A stretch of 64,000 nt of DNA from Eupeodes corollae (Eukaryota; Arthropoda; Insecta; Diptera; Syrphidae), in the NCBI RefSeq assembly GCF_945859685.1, contig NC_079148.1, positions 124,887,621 through 124,951,620 on the forward strand. Direction: 5' to 3'. A program made the position numbers and the translations under genes. Shown one piece after another: positions 1-12,012 of the stretch. Every line of letters starts with the position of its first letter. Position 1 is the stretch's first letter. Below the pieces are notes generated by a model. That model saw only the letters and a program-made list of their open reading frames with translations, searched no databases and was not told the origin of the DNA.

Positions 1-119
1 CGTCAAAAAAAGCTTTTCAAAAATTAAAAATATTATCATCAACCTTTTTTTATTTCACAGAAAATATTGTTTTAGATATTCAATAGTTTTTTTTAATAAA
101 AATTCAACATATCGTTGTT
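1..119 (+). repeat. Repeat A, 3' fragment
   Basis: AT-rich sequence matching the internal units of the dispersed element called repeat A here (phrases of the type CAGAAAATATTGTTTT and a run leading to AATCCAACA). It is cut by the window edge and abuts the start of the next copy. It is noncoding. Confidence 0.55.
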
Positions 120-1354
120 TAACTTCCCATAGGAAGTTATTGTAATTTGTCCGATTTGTACAATTGAAAATTTTGACATTTCTAGAAGTTTCAAGGTCAA
201 TACAGTCAAAATAAAAGATTTTTAGAAAGATGTCTGTGCGTGCCTGTGTACGTACGTTCGTACGTTCCCGACGTTTTTTTTCGTCGTCCATAGCTCAAGA
301 ACCAGAAGAGATATCGATTTCAAATCTATTTGATTATACAGATAATAAAGCAGAAAGATGCAGAAAGAGCTCTCAAAGAAATTTCGTGGTTGGTTTTTTT
401 ACCATAGCAGTTTGAAAAAAAGGTGAAAATTTTGGTCAACCCTAAATATCTTACGAACCAAAAAGGCTAGAGACTTGAATTAAATTTTATATAACATATT
501 GTAACGTGATATCAAAGAAGTATATTTTTGAAAGAAATCCATTCAAAGGTTTTTTTTATAAATCAAAAAAAAAAATTTAAAAAAAAATGTTCACCTCGAA
601 AATTTTACGATTAAAATATGATTTCATCTCCAAAATAATTTTTTGCAACGAATGTTTTTGACATCTGATACAATTTTGAGAAAAATCGAATTGACACTTT
701 TTTTTTTCAAATAAAAATCTAAACAAAAAAACATTACTCAAAGTTGGTAAAAATTGAATATCGATTCGAATATCTTTTCAAAAACTTGAAATTTAGGCTT
801 CAAACTTATTTAATCTTATAAGAAATATTTTTTTCAACATTCCGAAAAATGTTGAGAAAAATTGAATTGATAGTTTTTTTTAACAAAAAATTAAAAAAAA
901 AGTAGTAAAAGTTGGTAAAAATTGATTTTCGACTCAAATATCTTTTCAAAACTTTGAGATATTGGCTTTAATTTACTTTTATCTTTCAAAAAATATTGTT
1001 GGCAACATTCAGTAAAATTTTACAGTTTTTTTTACCAAAAATTAAAGTCTAAGAAAAAACAATACTAAAACTTGGTAAAAATTTACTTTCGACTTAAATA
1101 GCTTTTCAAAAATTAAAAATATTGGCTTTTTATTTTATTTTATTTTATTTTATTTCACAGAAAATATTGTTTTCGATATTCAGTAATTTTTATATAAAAA
1201 TCCAACAGTCTGTTTTTTCATAAAAAATAAAATCTACAAAAAACAGTACGCAATTTGGGTAAAAATTGATACGAGTATATATATCCAAACTTTTAAGCAA
1301 GACAAATCGACAGACGGGATGGGAAGTTATCAGTGTGGGTGGCATTCCAGGCTC
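120..1354 (+). repeat. Repeat A, near full-length copy
   Basis: This copy defines the element. The 5' end carries AACTTCCCATAGGAAGTT, a 7-bp stem with a CATA loop, followed by a CCGATTTGTC motif. A stretch rich in GTACGT follows (about 230-275), then a conserved block around 285-400. The body is made of degenerate units of about 170 bp, each containing TTGGTAAAAATTG, AAATATCTTTTCAAAA and a TTATAAGAAATATTGTTTTC-like phrase. The 3' end has ATGGGAAGTTATCAGTGTGG and then a CCCAGCCTCT-like terminus. The 3' ATGGGAAGTT is the exact reverse complement of the 5' AACTTCCCAT. No coding capacity was found. The family is not recognised. Confidence 0.75.
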
Positions 1355-1479
1355 TTATTTAACGTATGTTCATATTTAAGACTAGACTTGAGCGCTTGTT
1401 TGCAAGCTTTGACAAATATATTGATCATTTTCTAAATGTTTCTCATTACTTTTCAAAACCTCTATCGTATTATAAGAAC

Positions 1480-2240
1480 GGTAGAGAAGTCGGAAAAAGT
1501 GGGTCTCCCGACTCCTTTCGTCTTCATACTTGTCCTGGCCTCTACAACCCAAACCATGTGGTCGATTGACTTTTGGAATTTAAGATGTTAATCCGGCTCA
1601 CGTTAGGCGTTTTTTAAAATTTTTTTAAGACTAAAAAAAACAGTCGTCCATATATAAAATTATTGGTCAAAAAACGAAAATTCGATTTTTCTCAAAAAAC
1701 GACCGATATAATTTTTTGTAAACTTTCTGTACATTTTTTGTATTAGTTGGCTTTTTTCAATAAAAAAAAAATTGTATTGTTTCAAAACTGCACCGTTATT
1801 TTGTTCTATTTTTTTTTCAGTAAAGATTTCAATATGTTTTTTTTACAAAATGTCATTCTTTTATTTTTGATCTTGTTTGTAAATATTAACTTTTTTTTCG
1901 AAGTTTGATATCTCGAAAATAAGTCGTAATTTTTTTTATTAAATTTAAATTTTTTAGTGTATAGTTAGCTCTAAATATCTGTATACTAAAGAAATTTGTA
2001 AGCAAAAATTGAAGAATTTCATACATTCAAAATTAATTTAAAAAAGCGTTCTAACGATTTTCGAACACAAATTTTAAAAAAATTGAGTTTTTTGAGAAAT
2101 CAAATAATAATAAATAAAAATAATTATTAACTTTTTTGCAGGTACATTTTTAAATCTTAAATTCAGGAAATATTTTTAAACAGACTTTCGAGGCATGAGC
2201 AAGTTCGTACCATCCAGTCGTGTATTTTATTTTATTATTA
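1480..2240 (+). repeat. Repeat B copy
   Basis: A second noncoding family. It shares ordered phrases with 4140-4640 and 18490-18930: an AAAAAGTGG block, CCCAAACCAT, GATTTTTCTCAAAAA, TTTGATATCTC, and a 3' part reading ACATTTTTAAATCTTAAA then AATATTTTTAAACAGACTTT. The sequence is strongly AT-rich with long T tracts. The bases between 1355 and 1480 are unique and show no gene. Confidence 0.5.
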
Positions 2241-2686
2241 CATTCAAACCATATAAAACAACCATCGCGAAACCTCTTGCTGTTAAAAAACACCCTTTTT
2301 ATAAATAATTTAAAAAGTAAAAGGTAATTGCCAAACTCTCTATGTTTTGAAACTAGATGTACAATTATTGTTCATATGTCTTTTATTATAATTTTCATTT
2401 GACACCAATGTCAACGTTGGACAATTTTAGCTTATTTATGGTCAATAAAATGAATAGCCTTTTATTTTTCGTGGGTCCGTCAATTAAGTGTGAATTTATT
2501 ATGAAACCTTAACGGCACATTTTTGACATCATTGGTGCTTGCTTAAAAATTATTATTTATTACCAAAGTGAAAAACATAATAAGAACAAATTCCAAGTTT
2601 TTTCGCATTCAAATTCATTTTTATTTTTAACCAGCAATTTTTGTCATTACAAAAGGATTCCCATAATATTCAATCATTATTCATCC
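2241..2686. other. Intergenic and 3' flank of the 2.7 kb gene
   Basis: AT-rich sequence with no open frame that resembles a gene. It lies downstream of the minus-strand gene ending at 2687 and should contain its 3' UTR. Nothing else is recognised. Confidence 0.4.
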
Positions 2687-2956
2687 TTACAGAGAATATG
2701 GAATTGATCTGTAACCTCCGATGTAGTTGTATGGATAGGGAGCAGCATAGACATGGGATCCATAGAAGGCCTGTGACGGGGATACATATTCGGTTGGCAA
2801 CAATGAGCCAGCACTATAGGTCACTACTGGGCTAAGTGGGAGAATTGGTGTGGCAGCAGCAAATGCCATGACGAGAGCAAAAATCAACTGAAATTGTTGA
2901 TTGTAAAATTATTAAAAATATTAAAATAATAAAAATGTACTTACATATTTGAACAT
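2687..2956 (-). CDS. Small secreted MFK-type protein, Tyr/Pro-rich, 2 exons
   Basis: Exon 1 (2945-2956) encodes MFKY and ends at a GTAAG donor. Exon 2 (2687-2887) follows a TTTCAG acceptor in phase 0. The 70-residue product begins MFKYLIFALVMAFAAA, a typical signal peptide, with likely cleavage before TPILP. The short mature part is rich in Tyr, Pro and Ser (for example AAPYPYNYIGGYRS) and has no cysteine. Within flies this layout is common among small cuticle-associated secreted proteins, so a cuticle or other extracellular-coat role is inferred. No specific family name can be given. The ATG in exon 1 is preferred to any downstream start because it supplies the charged n-region and the splice sites are canonical. 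The same exon design recurs at 20767, 34576 and in the 50-56 kb cluster. Confidence 0.75.
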
Positions 2957-3040
2957 TTTTAATTTGTTGTTGTTAAATTGAGATACGTCCTCGAGAAGCA
3001 CAAGCAAACGATTGACATAGAAGTAGACCGAGTGGGCAGC

Positions 3041-3050
3041 CTTTTATAGG
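3041..3050 (-). promoter_or_regulatory. TATA box of the 2.7 kb gene
   Basis: Read on the minus strand this is CCTATAAAAG, about 90 bp upstream of the ATG at 2956. It fits a core promoter with a start site near 3015 and a 5' leader of about 60 nt. Confidence 0.6.
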
Positions 3051-4139
3051 CCCATGAATGGCTTCTTCGTAAACGTAAAGGGTTTTGCTGATGATGGCGA
3101 AGGTGATGTAGCGACTTGAAGTTCTCAACGTTTATTCCTAGTTCAAGGTTTGTTTTCTAGCCACAAATGGTTGGATGTACTGTACAGGTACACAAATAAC
3201 CAGTTCCTTGGGGACTTTGCCCTTGAAATAAAATGCTTCTTCCTTTGTTTAAACATATTCTTCAAGGGCTTAGGGCAAGTACCTTGAGGTGGCTTTGGCT
3301 AAGTCTTATATTATTGGTAAGGTTGTAATGTAATGTGATGTGATGTGTTGATGATGCAGCTCGTCCGTTTTTTTTTATTTTATTCTGGAAGGTGTACGTA
3401 CACATCATGTGCACAATGCGTGAAGAAAAATGAAAACAGGATTTCTGCACAAGAGGAAGAAAAGATTGCAAGGCATTATTTTTTCTAAAGCTATAGTTGG
3501 TCTTTTGCGGCCCGGTTGTTCTTCTTTCTTAGTTGGTTCAGTGTTGTAGCTGGGATAGTGTAATTTTGTGTAATTGCCAGCTGTATGTCATTTTTGTTTA
3601 CGTTCTTTTATTTTGATAAGCATAAGAAAGGTCAAAATGCATTAAGACGTTTGATTAGATATCATATGCGTGCAAGATATAATTTTTAAATCAAACAGGT
3701 ATTTGCCTTTAAGAAACTTGTCTTATGAAATGTTAGATATCGTTTTGAGTATTATTCTCGGCATTTTGAAGAAAAAAGCTTTTTCTATTGGAATTTGAAT
3801 CGACGGAAGGTAGGAACATAGATGGTAAGTAAGTTTCTATGTAGGTACGTATGTATAACTTGAAAGTTGGAGTGAAAATATACCAAAACAACTTGTGTGT
3901 GTAGATTAAATAATATATATACAGTTAAGTTGTAAAAGTAAAGATTTCATTTAAAGATTTAATAGTAAATTAATGACATTCACCAAAAAGTGGATTGCTG
4001 TCAAAAACAACTCAAATTTTAATTTTCACTCAATTAAGAACTTGAGAAAACTTTAGTCATGCTTTAAATTACTTTCATAAATATTGTTTCTAAGAAAAAG
4101 AGCAAGTATTTAAGTTCTTTCAATTTTATATTAAGTTGC
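3051..4139. other. Intergenic, unique sequence
   Basis: Upstream region of the minus-strand gene at 2687. It is less AT-extreme than the repeats and has a GT/TG-rich patch near 3320-3350. No gene or known repeat is recognised. Confidence 0.35.
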
Positions 4140-4640
4140 CTTTGAATTCCTTAACCTAGCCCTCAAAAAAATGTTTGTATTTAGTTTTTTAGATTTCTCA
4201 AGAACTAATGGAACGTATTTCAAAACTCTTCTCTTTCTGTGCAAGCTCTTGTCAATGATCAAATTGATGATGATTTTTTATGATCAAAAATGTATTTTTT
4301 TTTATTTTTAATAAAATACTAATTTTGTTTACAAAACTTGATATCTCAGAAAGGGGACAACATTTTTTTACGAAATTTAAATGTAAAATGTTCATATATA
4401 TAAGCTCTTTATTTAATGCTTATACCAAAAATATTTTTAAGACAAAATTTAAAATGATTTTCGAAAAAAAATAGGTTAATCTAGATTTTTTGACAAATAA
4501 AATGGCATTTAAATTTTTGAGAAGAACTTATTTTGGAGGTATGGACATTTTTAAATCTTAAAATATGGGCAATATTTTTAAACAGACTTTTTGGAAGAAA
4601 TTATAGAGTTCTTGCGACCCGTCGTGCATTTTATTTCTTT
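4140..4640 (+). repeat. Repeat B copy
   Basis: Shares with the copy at 1480-2240 the sequence around TTGATATCTCAGAAA and the 3' block ACATTTTTAAATCTTAAA followed by AATATTTTTAAACAGACTTTT and CCGTCGTGCATTTTATT. The 5' part has diverged. Confidence 0.5.
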
Positions 4641-5829
4641 CAAAATTGGTTTTCTGTTGAATACAAAAGATCTTAAAAAATTAAATAAATCTACTTTTGA
4701 AGTGAATTTGCTTATGATCTAGAACTGAGATTCAAACATGAATTTCAATAATACAAATGTCCCAAAAAATCAAGTGACACATTTGTTAAACTCATGTCTA
4801 AGTAAAAACATAATAAACGTTTCATATCTATTGATTTAAAAGGTTTGAAACGTGTAATTTGTGATTGCTACAAAACTTTTCTTCCCAACTTATTTGTTTA
4901 CTTACCTTACTTTGTTTTAATTTAATTTTTTTAAATAAATTATGTTCTTAAATACAACTATTTCCTTGAATTCAAGAACCAAACCTTTTTGTCTCTACAA
5001 TTTGTAAGTTTTGTTAACGCCTTTATAAGATCCAAATACGAGTAATCAAATTGATTATGATAGTAATAAGAGATTCCCGGAAATGAGTTCGAAAAACTAC
5101 GTCAAAAAAAGCCCGACATTTTTACATTCAAATCCTCTCTCATTTTCTGGATTTTTAAATTTTTGCAGCGTTCTTCGCATTAATAGAAATAAAAACAAGA
5201 AAAGTGTGTTTTGTTTTTTGGAATAAAGCAACATTTCAAAACAATTTCCTACATTTCGGCGTGAAATGCACCAAAAACCCTCTATGCTATTGGATTTTAG
5301 CTCTTAAATATGGCATATTTAGACAACTGTTTGAATTTTGGAATGCTTTCATATGAGTGTTCTAAATAATTTGATAACTAAAATTGTCATTTTAGCAATT
5401 ATTAAATTTTGTTAGCATCCTTTACAAAACATTAGAGAACATTTTTAAGCGGTGAGTAAAAACTCATCTAAGCGTGTTGTCTGACCCCCCTGATGAAAAG
5501 TCTGGATCCGCCCTTGGCTGTAAAGTAGTTATTCCAATATAAAAAAACTAATAATTATTGGTGCAAATTTTCAGACATATGAACCTAAGCTTATGGGGTC
5601 CAAGACAAATTTAATATTAATATTATACAAGGTTCGTTCATAGGGGTGTCAGTTTTCTGTAAAAGCATGATCTTAGCAATTATTTTTAAAACGAATTTGA
5701 TTGTAATTGAATGGGGTATTACTTAAAAAAATAGAGGGAAATTAAGAGAGTTCAAGAATCTTTTTAGAAATCACTTCGAATTTTGATTTTTAATGGTTCA
5801 ATAAATTACCATTTAAGAAAGACTAGTTT
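4641..5829. other. Intergenic, AT-rich
   Basis: No gene is recognised. A stretch near 5480-5515 (CTGGATCCGCCCTTGG) reads like a transposon terminus seen in many insect genomes, but no partner end was found. Confidence 0.3.
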
Positions 5830-6010
5830 TAAATTTTTCTAGGTTTCCATTGATATTAGAGTCTCCATGCTCAATCAGACGAAGAGGACAACTGAAGTAA
5901 AGTTGAAAGTTTTGAGAAACAATTTTTGATCAAACTTTGAAATTCATTGATATAGCTACAGAATAGTAGACAGCTCAATATCGATCCTTAAGGAACACCG
6001 GACGAAGTAG
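5830..6010 (-). pseudogene. Degenerate reverse transcriptase fragment
   Basis: On the minus strand the frame reads GVP, a stop, then GSILSCLLFCSYINEF. This matches the conserved RT block GVPQGSILxPLLFxxYIND of non-LTR elements, with the Gln codon changed to TAA. Only this block and short flanks remain. It is too decayed to assign to a clade. Confidence 0.5.
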
Positions 6011-6334
6011 GTAAAAAACTACACAAACATTCATTATTAATAAATGAAAAAGTCAGACACTATTGACCGTAAAGTTTTGGCCAACATCGTTTCAAAAGAA
6101 GTACTGATCAATTATTCCATTAACCCAGAAGGGACATACAACAGTCAGTTTTTGTTTATTGGCGTTTTTATTCAACTAAAAATGAGCTTCATCCCTAAAC
6201 AAAAGTCATTCATAAAAATCGGGGTTGGAACCACGACCTTGAAAGTAAATTTTCACAATTTAGAAGCTTTGTTCAGGCTCGTGTAAAAATGCAAAACCAA
6301 ACGAAAAAAAGGGGATGCGATGCAACCCAAATTT
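6011..6334. other. Intergenic with an unassigned small ORF
   Basis: An 80-codon open frame at 6044-6286 (+) starts with ATG and encodes a Lys-rich product without a signal peptide or known motif. Nothing supports it as a gene. Confidence 0.2.
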
Positions 6335-6570
6335 ATGTAAAAGTATGATTTCAAAAACTATTTTTGCTAACGAGATTTTTAGTCAAAAACTATTTTTTAC
6401 CAATTTTAGTAGCATTTCTTAAAATGTTTTATTTCTTAAAGAAAAAAATACAAATCGGAATAATGAAATGAATTTCAAGTCAATATCTATGGACGACGAA
6501 AAAAAACTTCTCGAATGGTCGAATTCGACAAACTGGACCGATTACAAAACTTCCTATGGGAAGTGAACAA
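6335..6570 (-). repeat. Repeat A, 5' fragment
   Basis: On the minus strand it begins at about 6565 with ACTTCCCATAGGAAGTT and continues through the CCATAG block into one internal unit. The 3' part of the element is absent. Confidence 0.6.
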
Positions 6571-9500
6571 ATCACTTGACAGCTTACAGAACGGCTGTTA
6601 TTTAAAAAAGTGTTGCCAACTGAAAATTCTTTATTTCTAAAAAAACACCTGGTATGCGAGATGTTTTATTTTATCACAACCCTATTCTTATGTAAATTTC
6701 TTGGAATCACTATACTAATCCTGAACTAAGAACATGATTCTTGAAAAGGTTCCACCAGTATAATGTAATATTTATGAAAAACCCAACTTCTATGTTTTTA
6801 ATAATTTTCAACGAATCATGGATGAAAATCATATTTTTTTGGCAAACATTTAGACACAATCAATTATTTTTGGAAGCCAAAATGTAATGTTATGAATGTG
6901 TCAAAATTGAGCAGAACTAACTGCTGGAGCCATCTTTTGACAAACATCCTTGATTTTTCATACACATGTTTCATCTCACTGACATAGAAAAGCAAGCAAT
7001 TTGACTAAATATTTGTAAAAAATAAAACATTTAAGATGAAAACTAAACAAGATGAAACAAGTTGGTCTTTTACTCAATTTTTAACATGGAAACTCCAAAA
7101 GCTGGACTGCTTTTTACAGTGCGCAATTACTTAAATATTTGATTCTTAATTTTCCCATATGTCCACTTAAACTAATTTTTCAGGGTTTAAAACCTACGTC
7201 AAGTCATTAAAGGTCAATGAAGTCTTTGTTAAACACTTGTCAAAAATTTTAACTCCATGAATTCAAAAAGTCAAAAATGTCTTCCGTAAATTTTAAAGTG
7301 AAAATGACATGTTAAGTTAAACTTACAGAGCTTGTACCTGAATTATAAGTACGTCAAGACATACGAACGAGTTTCTCGTGTTTGCAGAGATATTTTAAGG
7401 CCTTTGAAGTTCCATAAACTTGTTTATTTCCATCAACGTAGCCACATTTGATGAGATCATTGAAACACCATCACCTGCTTTGAATTCCCATGCATTATCA
7501 ATAATGACATCATGTGATGACGTTCTTGCACAACTCTCATTTCCCAAAATATTCCATTGAACTTTTATGGAGCATATAGCTTGTGTTGCGTGCGTTTGCC
7601 GCCTTGTTTGGATGTCCTCAAAAATTTCGTCATCAAAAACCACAAAAGGTTCATTAAGATATAAATGACCTTATGCACACAGGCAAAGGTAACTCTACCA
7701 AAAATTGAACTTTATGCGAACTAAATGAACTATAAGAAAACGTCGAAATCTTGTACTCTTTCCATATACCTAGGTACATACATTTGACAGATTTGATGTG
7801 AATATTGTGTTTCTATCATAAAAAAATCAAGAGCCTTGGTTTCGTCCACTGCTATCTGTAGGTCATCGCATCGCAGATGGATAAGGTCTACAGATAAACG
7901 TTGTCATCGTCATCACACCCTGTCGTCCGTCGTGTCGTTAGATTTTTCTTGGAATTTTCCAAAAAACAAACAAAAGGATCAAAACCTATTTGTTTTTCCC
8001 AGATGGACCATTGATTTGTCTGCTGTTGACCGTTAATAAAATGGATTTTCAAGGCCTGAAAGGCAAATGATCCCAAAAGCTTTTTAACTCTTCTTCTCTG
8101 ATGATAGATATAAAGTAACCTACAGGTAAATCCGACGAGTCACATTTTAAGGTGTACTCACATAAAAGAAAGAAGAAAACCAACGCAACGCCCACTCTAC
8201 TCGTTTCTTCCGGTGTGATGTATTTCAAACAATAATTCACACTAACCAAGTTGAACCGTGTCGAACTCAGAACCAGCATTCAGCACCCAACGACCAGCAT
8301 CGACATCAGAAAGTATATTTTAAGAACTAATTCTAGAATTTACGTCATCGGGTGCAATGAATTGAGTTGGAAAATTTTTAAAGGGATTCCTAGCAATGTG
8401 CTTTGATGGCGCTAGAATGCAGTTCACGCCACCCGAGGTGTGTGTGCCAAACGCCAAGCCAACTGCCAATCCATGACATAGGTGAACAGCATCACAATTA
8501 AGTGTTAGCAAAAACGTGACTAGTAGAGTCACATGTTCGATTTACTTCCTTCAAGCATCATTGACATAGCTTTGAACTTTGATGTTGCACCTTTTGCACC
8601 TCTATCTTAAAAAGCGAGCGTTTTTGTGTGCGATGTATGACATGATTCGAATAAACGCGTTGCGTTGGTTCAATTCGCAGAAAAGAGATGTGTGGAACTT
8701 AACACGATTACCTCCGTGACTCTTACAGCTGAAATAAATTATTGTTGCCAGGACTCTTTATGCTCATATGTGTTAGCCCCCGTTCCCACATGCTGATATA
8801 TAAGACAATAACAATCGTAAAGAGTTGGAGACATTTTTCCGTCATTGAGGGTATGAGGTGTATATGGGACGAATCTGGGAATGAAGATTTATTAAGTATG
8901 ACAACCAGTTGGCATCAACAAATTTGCTATACCATAACCTTAACCATATGCGACACTCCATATTAAAAGACAGGTTAATGTGATGTGGGGACAGGTGAAG
9001 AACCATCAATGAATCCTTGAACGATGTTTGCGTTTTTCGTTTTTCAAGTTCAGGTTCAATGCGTGAATCTGTTGTTGATTATGATATCGGCTGAACTTGA
9101 AGCTATTGTCCGTGTATTACTATGCGAGAGTGAGAACGGGTTTTATTTTGTGCGAGTAAAAGAGGTCGTCAGCCTTATTTGGGTCAGAGAAGAATGAAAG
9201 TGTGAATTGTGCACTATACAACATATTGTACATGTACGTAGAGTACATGGTTATTGTTGTTTGTTGAGTTGTAATAGTAAGATTTTTTGAACTTCAACAG
9301 TTTTTAAGGTGTGCAATTATTGTGAGGGTAGGTTTAATGACCTGATGTCATAATCAATCATTTTAAAAACATTTATTTTGGGGCATCTACCTTTTGTGAG
9401 AAGGTGCAAAAGATCTTATCAATGCGTCCAGGTTTTGACCGATGTGGTTTGCAGCTTATTCGTATAGAACTATTGACTTTAAAAAATTGTATACGAAAAC

Positions 9501-10007
9501 GCTAATGGGCTCAAATCTCATGACATAGATAGTTAGTTAACATCACCATATTTGAAAGTGAAAGGAAATATTCTAGAATTACTCGTGTCGAATTATTAAT
9601 GTGACTTTTGTTGAAACTTAATGTTAAGATTTATGTCATCAAAGTTGGAAATCGTTAATTTTTAGAGCTCGCCGTAGATGGTTTTAGAAGAAATGTAGAT
9701 CGAAAGTCGAACCTCCACACAAAAAGTGACTGTTTTTGGAATATTTTGGACGTTTCTTGGCATACCTATTCATAAAGAAATGGGAATCAACGATGAAGAC
9801 CAATGGAAAAACAATTTTTACGGATACTGTCCCGAGTCAAGACGAAAAACACAAAATATTACTGCAGGCAAAAGACTGGGTTATTTGACCATTTTAAAAT
9901 CTGCACATCTCTCACGAAATAATATTAAGCTCAAAAACGAAATTACCTCCAGTTAAATTTATACTTAATATTCGAAATATATTTTTTTAAAAATCTAATC
10001 GACACTT
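6571..10007. other. Long intergenic region, mostly unique
   Basis: No gene is recognised over 3.4 kb. The stretch about 7380-9200 is less AT-rich than its surroundings and contains open frames on both strands (for example 7395-7643 and 8320-8532, minus). Those frames start with GTG rather than ATG and match no known family. It could hold regulatory DNA or unrecognised exons. Confidence 0.3.
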
Positions 10008-10840
10008 TTATACCTTCCCGTAGGAAGTTATTGTAGTGGATCCGATTTGTCAAATTGAAAATGTTGACATTTCTCGACGTTTCAAGGTTCCTAGAGTCAA
10101 AATAAAAGATTTTTAGAAATATGTCTGTGCGTGCGTGTGTACGTACGTTTGGAAGTCCGTACGTCCGTACGTTCGCGACGTTTTTTTCGTCCTCCATAGC
10201 TCAAGAACCAGAAGAGATATCGACTTCAAATAAATTTTGTTATGCAGATAATAAGGCAGAAAGATACAGAAAGGGCTCTCAAAAAAATTGCGTTTGTGGT
10301 TTTTTTTACCATAGCAGTTTGAAAAAAAGGTGAAAATGTTGGTTAACCCTAAATATCTTACGAACCAAAAACGCTAGAGACTTGAATTAAATTTTATATA
10401 ATATATTGTAACGTGATACCAAACAGGTATATTTTTTAAAAAAAATCAATATAACGGTTTTTTTTTATAAATCAATAAAACTGAAAAAAAAATTGGCATC
10501 TCCAAAAGTTAACGACTGAAATATGATTTCATCTGTAAACAATTTTGTGCAACTAAGAATAATGTTTTTGACATCTGATAAAATTTTGAGAAAAATCTAA
10601 TTGACAGTTTTTTTTTATAAAAAATAAAAATCTAAAAAAAACATTACTCAAAGTTCGTTAAAATTGAATATCGATTCAAATATCTTTTCAAAAACTTGAA
10701 ATTTAGGCTTCAAACTTATTTTATCTTATAAGAAATATTATATTATATTATTAACCTAAAAAAAAAATTTATAAAAGTTGGTAAAAATTGATTTTCGACT
10801 CAAATATCTCTTTAAAAATTTTAAATATTGGCTTGAACTA
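10008..10840 (+). repeat. Repeat A, 3'-truncated copy
   Basis: Begins with ACCTTCCCGTAGGAAGTT and carries the GTACGT-rich segment and the CTCAAGAACCAGAAGAGAT block. It continues for about three internal units. The ATGGGAAGTTATCAGTG terminus is missing. Confidence 0.7.
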
Positions 10841-11740
10841 TTTGAATACAGAAATTTTAAAAAATTCGATATTCAGATGAAAAATTATAATTTGTCAAAG
10901 GTTTTCAAATCCATCAAAATTAGAGTCATCGTTTTGTGGAATTCATCATTTTATGTTTTTTACAGATGGGCAACAAAGAATATAAGAATAATATTTGTTT
11001 TAAATTTCACCCTTGAGCCACAGACATTTTTTTTTGAAAAGTCATGATCTAAAAAAGCTTAATATTGAATTTGGGGACCTTCTTTTAAGGAATCTTTTCT
11101 AGGTTGCTTTAACTTTCTTCAACAACACTATTTATTTTGTTCTTACAATTACAAAATATCAATTGGAATTATTTTGGAGCACCAAAACCCGATTCCATTT
11201 TATTATTTACTGTTAGACACGATTTTAAAATTATATAGATACAAATTAAAATTCGACACATTTTTTAATCACAATTTATTTTATAAACAAAAATGGCCAT
11301 TCCTTCTGCTTTATCTCTAAATCATTTGAAAGTGTATGCTTGAAAATTTTAGCGAACTCCAAAAGGAAATTATAAACGACTTCTCAACTAACTATCTATC
11401 AATCCGAGCAGAAATACTCATTTTACTGGACAAGTTTCTTTTTTAATAGCCATTTAAAATTTGAATATTTGAGTTTTCTAAAAATAAAAGTATTTTTCAT
11501 ACTAGTACTACATCATTATTGTCCTTTTTTTTTATTGTTTCTATCGACTCAAAAAGCGTGTATCCTATTTGTATGTTTTATACTAACTCAGTGTATCAAT
11601 AATACGTTGAAGTGCCCCAAATTGTGTAAGGGTGTTTTTTTTTTTTTTTAAGGAATATGAAAATACATAAATGCTTAAATTTTAAAACCATACAAGTAAA
11701 AACTCAATATATTAATTCTTTTTGTAACCAATTTTTACTT
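10841..11740. other. Intergenic, AT-rich
   Basis: No gene is recognised. Open frames here are short and of biased composition. Confidence 0.3.
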
Positions 11741-12012
11741 ACACAATGATGGTTAGTGCGTTGGACTGTCATGCGAGAGGTCTTGGGTTCGATTCCTGCC
11801 TGTGCCACCTAAAGTTTTTTTTCACAGGGACTGCCTCTGGCGAGGAACTTCCAAATCCTCCAAGAGTAATTATTGCCATGAAAAGTGCTTTCTCAAATTA
11901 GCCGTTCGGATTTGTCATATAAACTGTAGGTCCCCTCCATCTCAGCAATTAAGCACACAGAAGTGGTTGAGGCTCTACGGACTGTTGCGCCACCTTATTT
12001 ATTTCAATATAC
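11741..12012 (+). mobile_element. tRNA-derived SINE
   Basis: The head reads ATGGTTAGTGCGTTGGACTG (A-box-like) and then GGTTCGATTCC (B box), as in a tRNA-derived RNA polymerase III promoter. A body shared with 58163-58455, 38108-38336 and 42014-42242 follows (CCAAGAGTAATTATTG, TTAGCCGTTCGGATT, AAACTGTAGGTCCCCTCCAT). The tail reads GCGCCACCTTATTTATTT. It does not encode a protein. Mobilisation would depend on enzymes of a LINE. Confidence 0.75.

Noticed and set aside
55..415. Conserved small ORFs in repeat A (the MSVRACVRTF type on + and the RTDIFLKIFYFD type on -), recurring at 9943-10333, 22287-22478 and 25061-25291
   Set aside because: They occur on both strands of the same conserved DNA block and change frame among copies through insertions in the GTACGT-rich part. 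The conservation is that of the repeat, not of a protein.
7395..8532. Minus-strand frames 7395-7643 and 8320-8532, the second with a signal-peptide-like start
   Set aside because: Both begin with GTG, no spliced ATG exon was found upstream, and no motif supports them.
11741..11815. Possible tRNA gene
   Set aside because: A- and B-box-like motifs are present but no proper cloverleaf is formed, and the sequence continues into a SINE body found at other sites.
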